The notes: generated by a model not told the origin, from the sequence alone. A DNA stretch of 7,424 bases from Opitutia bacterium (GCA_018663485.1 JABJQI010000167.1:1-7424); one strand, 5' to 3'. Positions 1 through 6,712 are shown, counted from the stretch's first letter. A program made the numbers and translations.

Positions 1-753
1 GCAGAGCGTGGTTTCTATGATTTCGCTGGTTCTTCATTAGTACACGCTTTCGGTGGTTTCGCTGCCTTGGCTTGTGTGATGGTTCTTGGACCTCGTGCTG
101 GTAAGTACATTAACGGTCAGATTCGTCCGATCCTTGGCCACAGTATGCCACTCGCTACAATTGGTGTCTTCCTGCTCTTCCTTGGTTGGTTCGGTTTCAA
201 TGGTGGTTCGGTTCTCAATGCAGACCCATTCCTCGTCTCGCTGGTCTTCGTAACCACAGCACTCGCTGCTGCGGCTGGTGGCCTGGGCGCGATGTTCACT
301 TCTTGGTTCTTCCTCAAGAAGCCTGATCTTTCGATGGCACTCAATGGTATCCTTGCGGGTCTGGTCGGCATCACTGCCGGTGCTGATTCCATTATGCCTG
401 CGTATGCGATCCTGACTGGCCTCATCGCTGGTATCCTCGTTGTCTTCTCCATCATCTTCTTCGATAAGGTTAAGATTGATGATCCAGTCGGTGCGATCTC
501 CGTGCACGGTGTCTGTGGTATTTTTGGCACACTTGCTGTCGCGCTCTTCAGTGATGCTGCCGGATTCGGCATCCAGCTGATCGGCACACTTTCGATTGGT
601 GCCTTCGCTTTTATCTTCTCCTACGTTGTCTTCAGTATTTTGAAGGTGGTCATGGGTGTTCGTGTCTCTCCTGAAGAAGAGGCTGAAGGTCTCGACATCG
701 GCGAGCACGGTCAAGAAGCCTATCCTGACTTTGGTACCGCTCGCACTCGCTAA
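1..753 (+). CDS. amt: Ammonium transporter (Amt/MEP/Rh family), C-terminal part, cut by the left edge
   Basis: Ammonium channel of the inner membrane, open from base 1 with no start in view; 250 residues remain, roughly the last 60% of a usual Amt. Visible family signatures: DFAGSSLVH near residue 7, whose Asp and His match the conserved Asp and first pore histidine of E. coli AmtB (D160, H168); GWFGFNGGS, matching the F215/S219 region; VHGVCGIFGT, carrying the second pore histidine (H318). The cytosolic tail has GLDIGEHGQEAY, the conserved C-terminal motif next to the PII contact surface. The glnK gene follows after 43 bp, so PII gating of the channel is expected. Phenylalanine is almost always TTC (3 TTT of about 24), unlike the second amt at 1433, which suggests strong expression or a different history. 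Family assignment is secure; the lost N-terminus cannot be described. Confidence 0.95.
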   Translation, partial: AERGFYDFAGSSLVHAFGGFAALACVMVLGPRAGKYINGQIRPILGHSMPLATIGVFLLFLGWFGFNGGSVLNADPFLVSLVFVTTALAAAAGGLGAMFTSWFFLKKPDLSMALNGILAGLVGITAGADSIMPAYAILTGLIAGILVVFSIIFFDKVKIDDPVGAISVHGVCGIFGTLAVALFSDAAGFGIQLIGTLSIGAFAFIFSYVVFSILKVVMGVRVSPEEEAEGLDIGEHGQEAYPDFGTARTR

Positions 754-796
754 TTAAGCCTAGCCAAGTAACTTAAATAACCTACATTACATTATT

Positions 797-1135
797 ATGA
801 AATTGGTCAAAGCAATCATCAAGCCCTTCAAACTCGAAGAGGTCAAAGAAGCACTCGCAGATATCGGCATCGAAGGGATGACCGTAACTGAGGTAAAGGG
901 ATTCGGTCGCCAAAAAGGCCACACCGAAATCTATCGCGGCAGTGAATACACCGTCGACTTCCTTCCTAAGGTCATGGTCGAAATCGTCGTTGACGATGCA
1001 GACGCAGCTAAGACATCCGACGCGATCGTCAAAGCTGCTAAGACTGGCAAGATTGGGGACGGCAAAGTCTTCATCATTCCAGTCGAAAATGCTATACGTA
1101 TCCGTACCGATGAGTCGGGCCCCGAAGCCCTCTAG
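797..1135 (+). CDS. glnK: Nitrogen regulatory protein PII (GlnK type), first copy
   Basis: PII signalling protein of 112 residues, the normal family length. It senses 2-oxoglutarate and ATP/ADP and, in the GlnK type, plugs the partner Amt trimer at the membrane when nitrogen is plentiful. The T-loop (about residues 37-55) contains GSEYTVDF with Tyr51, the residue uridylylated by GlnD in many bacteria. The B-loop TGKIGDGK is at 83-90, and R101 and R103 fit the nucleotide-binding C-loop. The N-terminus MKLVKAIIKPFKL is typical, which fixes the start although no Shine-Dalgarno sequence is visible in the AT-rich 43-bp gap after amt. A strong terminator lies 28 bp past the stop, so amt and glnK probably form one operon. 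It differs from the second copy (2798-3136) at 23 of 112 positions by hand alignment. Confidence 0.97.
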   Translation: MKLVKAIIKPFKLEEVKEALADIGIEGMTVTEVKGFGRQKGHTEIYRGSEYTVDFLPKVMVEIVVDDADAAKTSDAIVKAAKTGKIGDGKVFIIPVENAIRIRTDESGPEAL

Positions 1136-1163
1136 TCTGAACTGATTCAGTTCGCTCTATTTC

Positions 1164-1197
1164 ACCGGCCATCCTCTCGAGGGTGGCCGGTTTTTTT
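1164..1197 (+). terminator. Rho-independent terminator after the first glnK
   Basis: A 12-bp stem (1164-1175 with 1180-1191, one G-U pair) closes a CTCG loop and runs into seven T residues (1191-1197). It lies just past the glnK stop and ends the first amt-glnK unit. Its sequence closely resembles the terminator at 3163-3192 after the second glnK. Confidence 0.92.
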
Positions 1198-1211
1198 GAT
1201 CCGTTCGTTGC

Positions 1212-1232
1212 CTCGATCGTCAGACGGTCGAG
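1212..1232 (+). other. Short hairpin in the leader before the second amt
   Basis: A 9-bp stem (1212-1220 with 1224-1232, one G-U pair) with a CAG loop. A smaller one follows at 1251-1265 (AGCGG, loop CAGTT, CCGCT). No T run follows either, so they are not simple terminators. The 235 bp between the first terminator and the second amt hold no gene I can support. I found no convincing sigma-70 promoter there, although one should exist because a strong terminator precedes the region. Confidence 0.4.
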
Positions 1233-1432
1233 TCGAGTTCGGCGCGTTGTAGCGGCAGTTCCGCTGTCTGAGAACAGAGGCCACATTATTGGAGCGGTGT
1301 CTGAGGTGCAGATGTGATTTTTTTGAGGATCAGATCAATTTCTCGCATGCAGTTGAGTGAAAAATAACTTGTTCATTGTGGCGGACTAACATTCTTTGTT
1401 TGTGAACTATCAAATACTGATCAAAAATAGAG

Positions 1433-2749
1433 ATGAAAAATACCCACCGTTTAATCTTATTCCTGCTGCTTTCATTGGCACCAGGCTTTTTATTCGCCCA
1501 AGAGGCTGGACTAACAGCTGTCGCCGAGCAGGTGACGCAGGTCACCGCTGATAGTGGCAACACTGCGTGGATGTTAACTGCCACGGTGCTGGTACTGTTT
1601 ATGACGCTGCCCGGCTTGGCGCTGTTCTATGGCGGTCTAGTCCGTGCGCAGAATGTCCTGTCGGTGCTGATGCACTGTTTCGCGATCGCCTGTTTGGCCT
1701 CAGTGATGTGGGTACTGTGCCTCTATACGATGTCCTTCTCTGGCGGTGGCGCGTGGTTGGGCGATTTTCAACAGTTCGGGTTGAAAGGGGTTACGACTGC
1801 AGACTTAAGTGGTGATGTTCCAGAATCTGTGTTCATCATGTTTCAGATGACGTTTGCGATCATCACGCCCGGTTTGATCGTCGGTGCGTTTGTGGAGCGT
1901 ATGAAATTTAGTGCGATACTGCTGTTTACTGCGCTTTGGCTCGTACTCGTCTATGCACCGGTTACTCACTGGGTGTGGGGCGGTGGTTGGCTGCAAGGAC
2001 GCGGCGTGATCGATCTCGCCGGAGGCATCGTGGTGCATGCAACTGCGGGTATCTCTGCGCTTCTACTGGCCTATTTCGTTGGTCCGCGTGAAGGATTTCC
2101 AAAGAAGCTACACATCCCACATAGTCCAGGGATGGTAATGATTGGTGCGTCGATGTTGTGGGTCGGTTGGTTCGGCTTCAATGCCGGTAGTCAGCTGGCG
2201 GCTAATGAGTCAGCAGGTATGACGATGTTGGTCACACATATTTCCGCAGCGGTTGCGAGTTTGACATGGATGATGATTGAATGGAATAAGACTGGTAAGC
2301 CTGGTCTTGTTGGCATCGTAACTGGTATGGTGGCTGGTTTGGCTTCGATTACTCCAGCGTCTGGTAATGTGGGCCCGCTGGGGGCGGTGTTGATCGGCCT
2401 AATGGCTGGTTCTATCTGCTACTTCGCTTGTGGTTTTGTTAAAGGTAAGCTCAAGATCGACGACACACTCGATGTGTTCGCGGTGCACGGTGTCGGTGGC
2501 ATCATGGGCACGATCATGGTGGCGGTGTTCGGCACGGCAGCCTTTGGCGGCACAGGTGTTGATGACATGGTCGGCCAACTTGGCATACAGCTATTCGCTC
2601 TGGCTGTTGTCATTGCATGGTCTGCAGTTGCGACGGCAATCATCGTGTTTGTCTGTAAGAAGACCACTGGTCTGCGCGTCGATCGTGAGGTCGAGCACAC
2701 TGGCCTTGATCTCGCTGAACATGGTGAGACTGCTTACCACTTCGAGTAA
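1433..2749 (+). CDS. amtB: Ammonium transporter AmtB-like, complete, with signal peptide
   Basis: Complete ammonium channel of 438 residues (E. coli AmtB has 428). Residues 1-22 look like a cleavable signal peptide: Lys/Arg near the start, a Leu-rich core, then PGFLFA before QEAG. The functional residues match E. coli AmtB at a constant offset of 34: F141 and F249 (gate, F107/F215), W182 (W148), D194 (D160), H202 and H352 (twin pore histidines, H168/H318) and S253 (S219). The tail has GLDLAEHGETAY. A second glnK follows 48 bp downstream. The protein is clearly a different paralogue from the Amt at 1-753: its pore segments read differently, and 12 of 27 Phe codons are TTT. I chose the ATG at 1433 because it gives the full signal peptide; no Shine-Dalgarno sequence is seen. 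Confidence 0.97.
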   Translation: MKNTHRLILFLLLSLAPGFLFAQEAGLTAVAEQVTQVTADSGNTAWMLTATVLVLFMTLPGLALFYGGLVRAQNVLSVLMHCFAIACLASVMWVLCLYTMSFSGGGAWLGDFQQFGLKGVTTADLSGDVPESVFIMFQMTFAIITPGLIVGAFVERMKFSAILLFTALWLVLVYAPVTHWVWGGGWLQGRGVIDLAGGIVVHATAGISALLLAYFVGPREGFPKKLHIPHSPGMVMIGASMLWVGWFGFNAGSQLAANESAGMTMLVTHISAAVASLTWMMIEWNKTGKPGLVGIVTGMVAGLASITPASGNVGPLGAVLIGLMAGSICYFACGFVKGKLKIDDTLDVFAVHGVGGIMGTIMVAVFGTAAFGGTGVDDMVGQLGIQLFALAVVIAWSAVATAIIVFVCKKTTGLRVDREVEHTGLDLAEHGETAYHFE

Positions 2750-2797
2750 TGAATATTTAAAGGTTCACATCATTAAACTCAAACAGAATACATTCTT

Positions 2798-3136
2798 ATG
2801 AAATTAATCAAAGCTATCGTTAAACCCTTTAAACTCGATGAAGTAAAAGAAGCCCTCGCCGCAATTGGTGTCGAAGGTATGACCGTCACGGAGGTCAAAG
2901 GCTTCGGTCGTCAAAAGGGACATACCGAAATCTATCGTGGCAGTGAATATACCGTGGATTTCCTGCCCAAGACGATGCTCGAAACCGTCGTCGAAGACGA
3001 TATCGTCGACGCTGCAATTCAGGCGATTGTCAACGCCGCTAAGACAGGCAAGATCGGCGATGGTAAGGTCTTCGTTATTCCAGTCGAAAGCGCTGTTCGG
3101 ATCCGCACCGACGAAGAGGGCAGCGAGGCGCTGTAG
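2798..3136 (+). CDS. glnK: Nitrogen regulatory protein PII (GlnK type), second copy
   Basis: Second PII protein, also 112 residues, paired with the amtB upstream. Residues 26-58 are identical to the first copy and include the T-loop with the uridylylation target Tyr51. The B-loop TGKIGDGK (83-90) and R101/R103 are kept. Most differences fall in one block at 66-75 (nine changes), in the stretch just before the B-loop, with smaller conservative changes elsewhere. All ligand-binding and channel-contact features seem intact, so both copies are probably functional and may form mixed trimers (inference). The start is fixed by the typical MKLIKAIVKPFKL N-terminus and the matching start of copy one; the upstream gap lacks a clear ribosome binding site. 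A terminator follows at 3163. Confidence 0.97.
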   Translation: MKLIKAIVKPFKLDEVKEALAAIGVEGMTVTEVKGFGRQKGHTEIYRGSEYTVDFLPKTMLETVVEDDIVDAAIQAIVNAAKTGKIGDGKVFVIPVESAVRIRTDEEGSEAL

Positions 3137-3162
3137 GGCAAATCCGTTTGGAGATTTTCAGG

Positions 3163-3192
3163 CGGTCATCCTTTCGAGGATGGCCGTTTTTT
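3163..3192 (+). terminator. Rho-independent terminator after the second glnK
   Basis: A 10-bp stem (3163-3172 with 3177-3186, one U-G pair) closes a TTCG tetraloop and is followed by six T residues (3187-3192). Its core, ATCC-TTTCGA-GGATGGCCG, nearly repeats the terminator after the first glnK (ATCC-TCTCGA-GGGTGGCCG). This supports common descent of the two glnK 3' ends. A second GC-rich hairpin (GTGCGC 3193-3198 with GCGCAC 3209-3214) follows directly. Confidence 0.92.
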
Positions 3193-3383
3193 GTGCGCGC
3201 CTGGCAGGGCGCACTTGCTAGACAGTAATTATAATAAAAAATTACGAGCTAAACACACTAGATAATAATTATCTGCTAAGAGGCGACAGCCTACTTTCGG
3301 TGTCGTTATAGGACTGTGCGCGACCCGCTCACGTTGATGAAATGAAGGCGAGTCAGCCTCACTCCTTAGTTTTTTGACGCCGC

Positions 3384-3722
3384 CTACAAGATGCCTTTTT
3401 GCTGCATCTTCTTTAGTTGGTTGGCGTCTACTACGTCGGGCGCGCGTTTGTCTTTGCCCGCGGTCTTGTTGTAGCGACCAGTGACTTTGTCCTTCTCGTA
3501 GCGAGTGAAGCCGTGCTTCTCGACGTTTTGGTCGCTCAATTTATTCTTGGTGCTACCTTCGGTGTATTTACTTGAGACATTGGGCGCGTGGAAGACTTTG
3601 CGCACCGGGTTGCCCGTCTGCGGGTGTAGCTTGAGCGCCTGTTCGGACATGCTCTGGATGTATTCAAAGGCTTCGCCGTCGCTGCCGTCGGGGAGAATTT
3701 CTTGATAAACGTAAGTGGGCAT
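3384..3722 (-). CDS. FmdB-like small protein lacking the zinc-ribbon cysteines
   Basis: A protein of 112 residues opening with MPTYVYQ, the hallmark start of the FmdB / putative regulatory protein family. A start at 3761 would add 13 residues, but the family N-terminus favours the ATG at 3722. Typical FmdB proteins have two CxxC pairs forming a zinc ribbon. Here the first pair is replaced by an acidic stretch (EILPDGSDGEAFE) and the second by LHPQTGNPVRKVF, which keeps the spacing and the PVR-x-F ending but not the cysteines. There is no cysteine in the protein. The rest (about 50-112) is charged, with LSDQNVEKHGFTRYEKD and a Lys-rich end. I have the impression that cysteine-free versions occur in Planctomycetes and Verrucomicrobia, so this is probably a lineage form rather than a broken gene. 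Its molecular role is unknown. The gene is convergent with the glnK unit. Confidence 0.8.
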   Translation of the reverse strand: MPTYVYQEILPDGSDGEAFEYIQSMSEQALKLHPQTGNPVRKVFHAPNVSSKYTEGSTKNKLSDQNVEKHGFTRYEKDKVTGRYNKTAGKDKRAPDVVDANQLKKMQQKGIL

Positions 3723-3840
3723 CTTTATACAAAGTGGTTTCGAGAGGCGTAGCAGGGACAAAGCCAGTCGGGAGTAAAATGAATCAATACAGAGAGGTTA
3801 ATTTGAAAAATTGACGTAGATTTAGCCTAGTTGACATAAT

Positions 3841-3868
3841 AATATAACAGTACGAGTCGAAGAATCAA
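3841..3868 (-). promoter_or_regulatory. Candidate sigma-70 promoter for the FmdB-like gene
   Basis: On the minus strand, TTGATT (3868-3863) and TATATT (3846-3841) are separated by 16 bp. Transcription would begin about 110 bp before the FmdB-like start. The surroundings are AT-rich, so chance matches are likely. A plus-strand pair, TTGACG (3811-3816) and CATAAT (3835-3840) with an 18-bp spacer, lies back to back with it. Confidence 0.35.
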
Positions 3869-3959
3869 AGCATTGGTCAGGTCATTCGCAACTCAGAATA
3901 GGGAGTTGGAATTCTTTGAACTGCAGTATGGGTTATTGGTCGGTTTTCGCACGAAGTGG

Positions 3960-3974
3960 CTCACATTATGTGAG
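3960..3974. promoter_or_regulatory. Perfect 15-bp palindrome, possible operator
   Basis: CTCACAT-T-ATGTGAG: two 7-bp arms around a single central T, outside any gene. The size and symmetry suit a site for a dimeric DNA-binding protein. It lies about 90 bp beyond the candidate FmdB-like promoter and downstream of the sigma factor stop. What binds it, if anything, is unknown. Confidence 0.4.
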
Positions 3975-4009
3975 TGGATGAATTGACGATTGAATTTCTC
4001 GCAAATGCG

Positions 4010-4032
4010 CAGCGTTTTGCACGGTAACGCTG
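4010..4032 (-). terminator. Stem-loop downstream of the sigma factor, possible weak terminator
   Basis: A perfect 7-bp stem (CAGCGTT 4010-4016 with AACGCTG 4026-4032) with a 9-nt loop, 21 bp past the sigma factor stop on the minus strand. No T run follows directly, so it is at best a weak or factor-assisted terminator or a processing signal. Confidence 0.35.
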
Positions 4033-4052
4033 GGAAAGGTGCAACGAGGAAA

Positions 4053-4646
4053 CTACGTGGCGTCTTTGCCTGTCCACTTGGCTTCAAGTGACACTTTTAA
4101 TTGTAAGCGCGCCCGATGCAGCAGCACCCATAAGTAGCTCGGAGAAATATCCATAATACGGCAAACCTCGTCTGCGCTTTTATCCTCTAACACGCGTAAA
4201 ATAAAGACGTCGTGGGCTGGGTTCTTTACTTGCTGAATACACTGGTCAAAAACCTCCCAAAATTCATGGTTATCGCAGTTTTTACGCGGGTTGAATTGCC
4301 AAGAGGAGGCGTTAGCCGTGGTAGAAACACTATATTGATACCAGAAACTTTCGAGTAGGGTTTCGTCTTCAGTATCGATGTCGACCTTCTTTTCTTTGAC
4401 CGATTTTCGGATCTCATCGACGATTTTATGACTCATGATTCCACGCAACCAGAACTTGATGTCGCGGCTGCCGTCAAATCGATCGAGGGCTTTAATTCCG
4501 GCCATGAAAGTTTCTTGTACGCAGTCGGCGGCGAGTTCTGGGTCATGTAACCGAGACATCGCATAGCCATATAAATAATCACTATAACGCTCTACCCAGG
4601 TTTCGGGTGGAGCTATCTCAATTTTTAGTAGTGCGGATGCGGACAT
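4053..4646 (-). CDS. ECF-type RNA polymerase sigma factor
   Basis: Sigma-70 family factor of 197 residues with only regions 2 and 4, the ECF layout. Region 2 is at about residues 18-82: DYLYGYAMSRL, then DPELAADCVQETF (core RNA polymerase binding and -10 recognition) and FWLRGIMSHKIVDEIRK. A longer than usual linker (about 83-127) leads to region 4 (about 128-188), where KSADEVCRIMDISPSYLWVLLHRARLQLK forms the helix-turn-helix that reads the -35 element. The pattern resembles the TIGR02943-like group, whose genes often sit next to a small zinc-finger anti-sigma gene. None is visible downstream here, so control must act elsewhere or through the protein itself (inference). The target genes and inducing stress cannot be read from the sequence. 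The ATG at 4646 leaves a normal short N-terminus; no ribosome binding site stands out. Confidence 0.92.
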   Translation of the reverse strand: MSASALLKIEIAPPETWVERYSDYLYGYAMSRLHDPELAADCVQETFMAGIKALDRFDGSRDIKFWLRGIMSHKIVDEIRKSVKEKKVDIDTEDETLLESFWYQYSVSTTANASSWQFNPRKNCDNHEFWEVFDQCIQQVKNPAHDVFILRVLEDKSADEVCRIMDISPSYLWVLLHRARLQLKVSLEAKWTGKDAT

Positions 4647-4670
4647 CGAATAGAGACTTTGCTGTGCAGA

Positions 4671-4701
4671 AATATCGGTGTCAACAATAGTTATTTGTCA
4701 A
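4671..4701 (-). promoter_or_regulatory. Candidate promoter region of the sigma factor gene, with two TTGACA boxes
   Basis: On the minus strand two exact TTGACA hexamers occur at 4701-4696 and 4684-4679, their starts 17 bp apart. The only -10-like match for the first is GATATT (4676-4671), at a long 19-bp spacing. The boxes could be a -35 element and its duplicate, or a direct repeat bound by a regulator. Confidence 0.3.
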
Positions 4702-4746
4702 AGTTAAATTAGCGTTAGTTAGCGGCGCTTGTGCCGAATGATGGCG

Positions 4747-4810
4747 CTCATCCCTGACTCGCTGCGTGTGTGTTTGCTTTGACTGCGTCAAATGGCGGAA
4801 AAGGAGGGAT
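4747..4810. repeat. Degenerate copy of the tRNA-Ser 3' end with trailing hairpin (copy A)
   Basis: Positions 4793-4810 match the 3' end of the tRNA-Ser gene, including CCA, at 17 of 18 bases (copy B 4932-4949). Next to it TTTGAC-TGC-GTCAAA (4778-4792) matches the hairpin TTTGGC-TTT-GCCAAA (4917-4931) after the real tRNA. CTCATCCCT (4747-4755) recurs at 4885-4893 with almost the same spacing. The two units lie about 138 bp apart in direct orientation. The rest of the tRNA is not recognisable in copy A, so this is a fragment, not a working gene. Confidence 0.7.
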
Positions 4811-4884
4811 AGGTGTTGCTGCGCAACCTCTGTTCGAGACCACCTGCGGCGACCCATCTTCGCTGCGCTGCGCCGAACTATGAT

Positions 4885-5021
<137 letters not shown>

Positions 5022-5277
5022 TAAAATGGAAATAGAGAAGCGGTTCAAATCTACTTGGCAAGCCTTGACTGAAATCTGTCACTTGTTCAGTTCCGCTGCG
5101 TACCCGAGCTGGTTGTCGCGCTGCTGCGTGTCGCAACCATTCTGCCACCTGCGGTGTTGCGCTGGTTAGAAGGGTTTGTGTGTGAAAATATCGCGTCGTA
5201 CCGGCCAATTTCACCTCGCGGCGCTTTCTTGTCGATAAAGGCGGTTTTATTCATACGGTGCGATGTTGATCTAAACT
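5022..5277. other. 256-bp gap between tRNA-Ser and the helicase gene
   Basis: No supported gene. The left half carries small inverted repeats (GGTTG 5111-5115 with CAACC 5134-5138; CACC-TGC-GGTG 5146-5156) and three of the CTGCG motifs described in the findings. The right half must hold the helicase promoter, but no confident -35/-10 pair was found. Confidence 0.5.
5137..5150 (-). pseudogene. Possible 5' tRNA-Ser fragment (D-arm region)
   Basis: On the minus strand AGGTGGCAGAATGG matches AAGTGGCAGAGTGG of the intact tRNA-Ser (positions 5017-5004) at 12 of 14 bases. The remainder of a tRNA fold cannot be traced. It lies 133 bp from the equivalent point of the real gene, close to the 139-bp spacing of the 3' fragment on the other side. 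The match is short and may be chance. Confidence 0.3.
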
Positions 5278-6651
5278 ATGAGTCACACTGAATTCAAAGA
5301 CCTGCCTTTAATCGAACCGCTCCAGCGTGCGCTGGCGGAGAAAGGCTACGCGGAGCCGTCGCCGATTCAGGCGCAGGCCATTCCTTTGTTGCTCGAGGGG
5401 CGCGACCTATTGGCCTGCGCGCAGACTGGCACGGGTAAAACTGCGGCGTTTGCTCTGCCAATGCTCAATCGGATTGCGACGCATGGGCGTAAGCCGTTTC
5501 GGCGCGGGGTGCGTAATCTAATTTTGGTGCCGACGCGTGAGTTGGCGGTGCAGGTGACCGAGAGTTTTCGCACCTATGGAGCACATTTGGATCTAAAGAT
5601 AGCGATGATCTATGGCGGTGTATCGCAAACGCCCCAGACCAAGGAGCTGTATTTCGGCTTGGATGTGCTGGTGGCGACAGCCGGGCGCTTGCTGGATTTG
5701 ATCAAGCAGGGGCACGCAAATTTGAGCGGTGTGGAGTGCTTGGTGCTGGATGAGGCGGACCGCATGTTGGCGATGGGCTTTATTGACGACTTGCGCGAGA
5801 TCGTCAGTGAGGTGCCCAAGGAGCGACAGACGCTGCTATTTTCGGCGACGATGGCAAAGGATATAGCGAAGTTGGCAGCAAGGCTGTTAAACAACCCCGA
5901 AGAGATCCAAATCACGCCAGAAGGCACCACTGCCGAGAAGATTGATCAATCGGTGCTGTTTGTGCGACTGCGCGATAAGCCTGCGTTATTGCTGGATCTG
6001 CTGCACAGCCAATACTTTGAAAAAAAAGAAGAGCTCTGCCTTATTTTTACTCGGACCAAGCGTGATGCTCGGTTGATTGCGACCCATTTAAATCGCGACG
6101 GTATTCGTTCGGATACCATCCACGGGGATCGCACACAGGCGGCGCGTGAGGATGCCTTGCGTCGCTTTAAGCTGGGTGAAACGCCAGTGCTAGTCGCCAC
6201 AGACGTGGCCGCGCGCGGGATCGACGTCAAAAATATCGGCTTGGTAATTAATTACGATTTGCCGATGGATGCGGAGAATTATGTACATCGTATCGGTCGC
6301 ACAGCGCGTGCGGGCGAGAGTGGCAGGGCGATGAGCTTCTGCTCGGAGATTGATCAAGATGTGTCGCGATTTAAGGCAATTGAGCGCTTGATTAAGCAAA
6401 CGATTTCGACGGTGCGTGAGCATGACTTCCATGACGAAGCAATCGAGGCGCTGCACCGCGAAGGTATTGCGCTGCCAGAGGATGCTAAAGATCGCCGCCC
6501 TGCGCGCGGTGTGCGTGCCTCGGGTAAACGAGTTTCCAAACCCCGCGAGGTGAAGGAAAAGCCCAAAGATAAAGATACGTCCGGAGGCAGAGCCGCGAAG
6601 CAGAAGCGCGCGGGGCGTCCGTTTCGAGGTTTCGGGCGTGGGCGTCCGTAG
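5278..6651 (+). CDS. rhlE: DEAD-box ATP-dependent RNA helicase, RhlE type
   Basis: RNA helicase of 457 residues that uses ATP to open short RNA duplexes, typically in ribosome assembly, RNA decay or cold adaptation. Motifs in order: Q motif around GYAEPSPIQAQ (23-33), motif I AQTGTGKT (48-55), Ia PTREL (85-89), GG at 113-114, Ib TAGR (134-137, usually TPGR), II DEAD (158-161), III SAT (189-191), IV region LIFTRTKRDA (255-264), V ATDVAARGID (307-316) and VI HRIGRTARAG (337-346). After about residue 405 comes a Lys/Arg/Gly-rich tail ending in GRPFRGFGRGRP, likely for unspecific RNA binding. The catalytic set is complete; only the Ala in place of Pro in TPGR is unusual. RhlE fits best among the subfamilies from the tail and lack of extra domains, but a neighbouring subfamily cannot be excluded. 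The ATG at 5278 gives the normal short lead to the Q motif. Confidence 0.95.
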   Translation: MSHTEFKDLPLIEPLQRALAEKGYAEPSPIQAQAIPLLLEGRDLLACAQTGTGKTAAFALPMLNRIATHGRKPFRRGVRNLILVPTRELAVQVTESFRTYGAHLDLKIAMIYGGVSQTPQTKELYFGLDVLVATAGRLLDLIKQGHANLSGVECLVLDEADRMLAMGFIDDLREIVSEVPKERQTLLFSATMAKDIAKLAARLLNNPEEIQITPEGTTAEKIDQSVLFVRLRDKPALLLDLLHSQYFEKKEELCLIFTRTKRDARLIATHLNRDGIRSDTIHGDRTQAAREDALRRFKLGETPVLVATDVAARGIDVKNIGLVINYDLPMDAENYVHRIGRTARAGESGRAMSFCSEIDQDVSRFKAIERLIKQTISTVREHDFHDEAIEALHREGIALPEDAKDRRPARGVRASGKRVSKPREVKEKPKDKDTSGGRAAKQKRAGRPFRGFGRGRP

Positions 6652-6712
6652 TGCCAACTCGATCGCGGTTTGCGCTTGTACCTGAGTGCCTGCAGACTGA
6701 TTGATAGCAACG

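Larger units (their letters stand above)
3723..4052. other. 330-bp AT-rich gap between the sigma factor and the FmdB-like gene
   Basis: I see no convincing gene here. The gap holds the back-to-back candidate promoters at 3811-3868, the palindrome at 3960-3974 and the stem-loop at 4010-4032. I read all three minus-strand frames after the sigma factor stop, looking for the small zinc-finger anti-sigma protein often found there. None carries an HxxxCxxC-type motif. A 64-codon frame (4087-3893) overlaps the sigma gene but resembles nothing I know. Confidence 0.6.

Noticed and set aside
37..714. Long minus-strand frame opposite the first amt (225 codons)
   Set aside because: It is a shadow of the amt gene: very polar composition with no family resemblance, while the sense frame carries all Amt motifs.
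1296..1310. GG-N10-GC with TGCA before the second amt, resembling a sigma-54 promoter
   Set aside because: Only the invariant doublets and part of the -12 box match; the -24 box does not. About one such GG-N10-GC match is expected by chance in a leader of this length.
3893..4087. 64-codon minus-strand frame after the sigma factor, tested as an anti-sigma zinc-finger protein
   Set aside because: It overlaps the sigma gene by 35 bp and has Cys and His residues, but not in HxxxCxxC order. It has no known likeness and no ribosome binding site.
5041..5055. GGTTCAAATC on the plus strand, resembling a tRNA T-loop
   Set aside because: The flanking stem has a mismatch, and no acceptor, D or anticodon arms can be placed around it.
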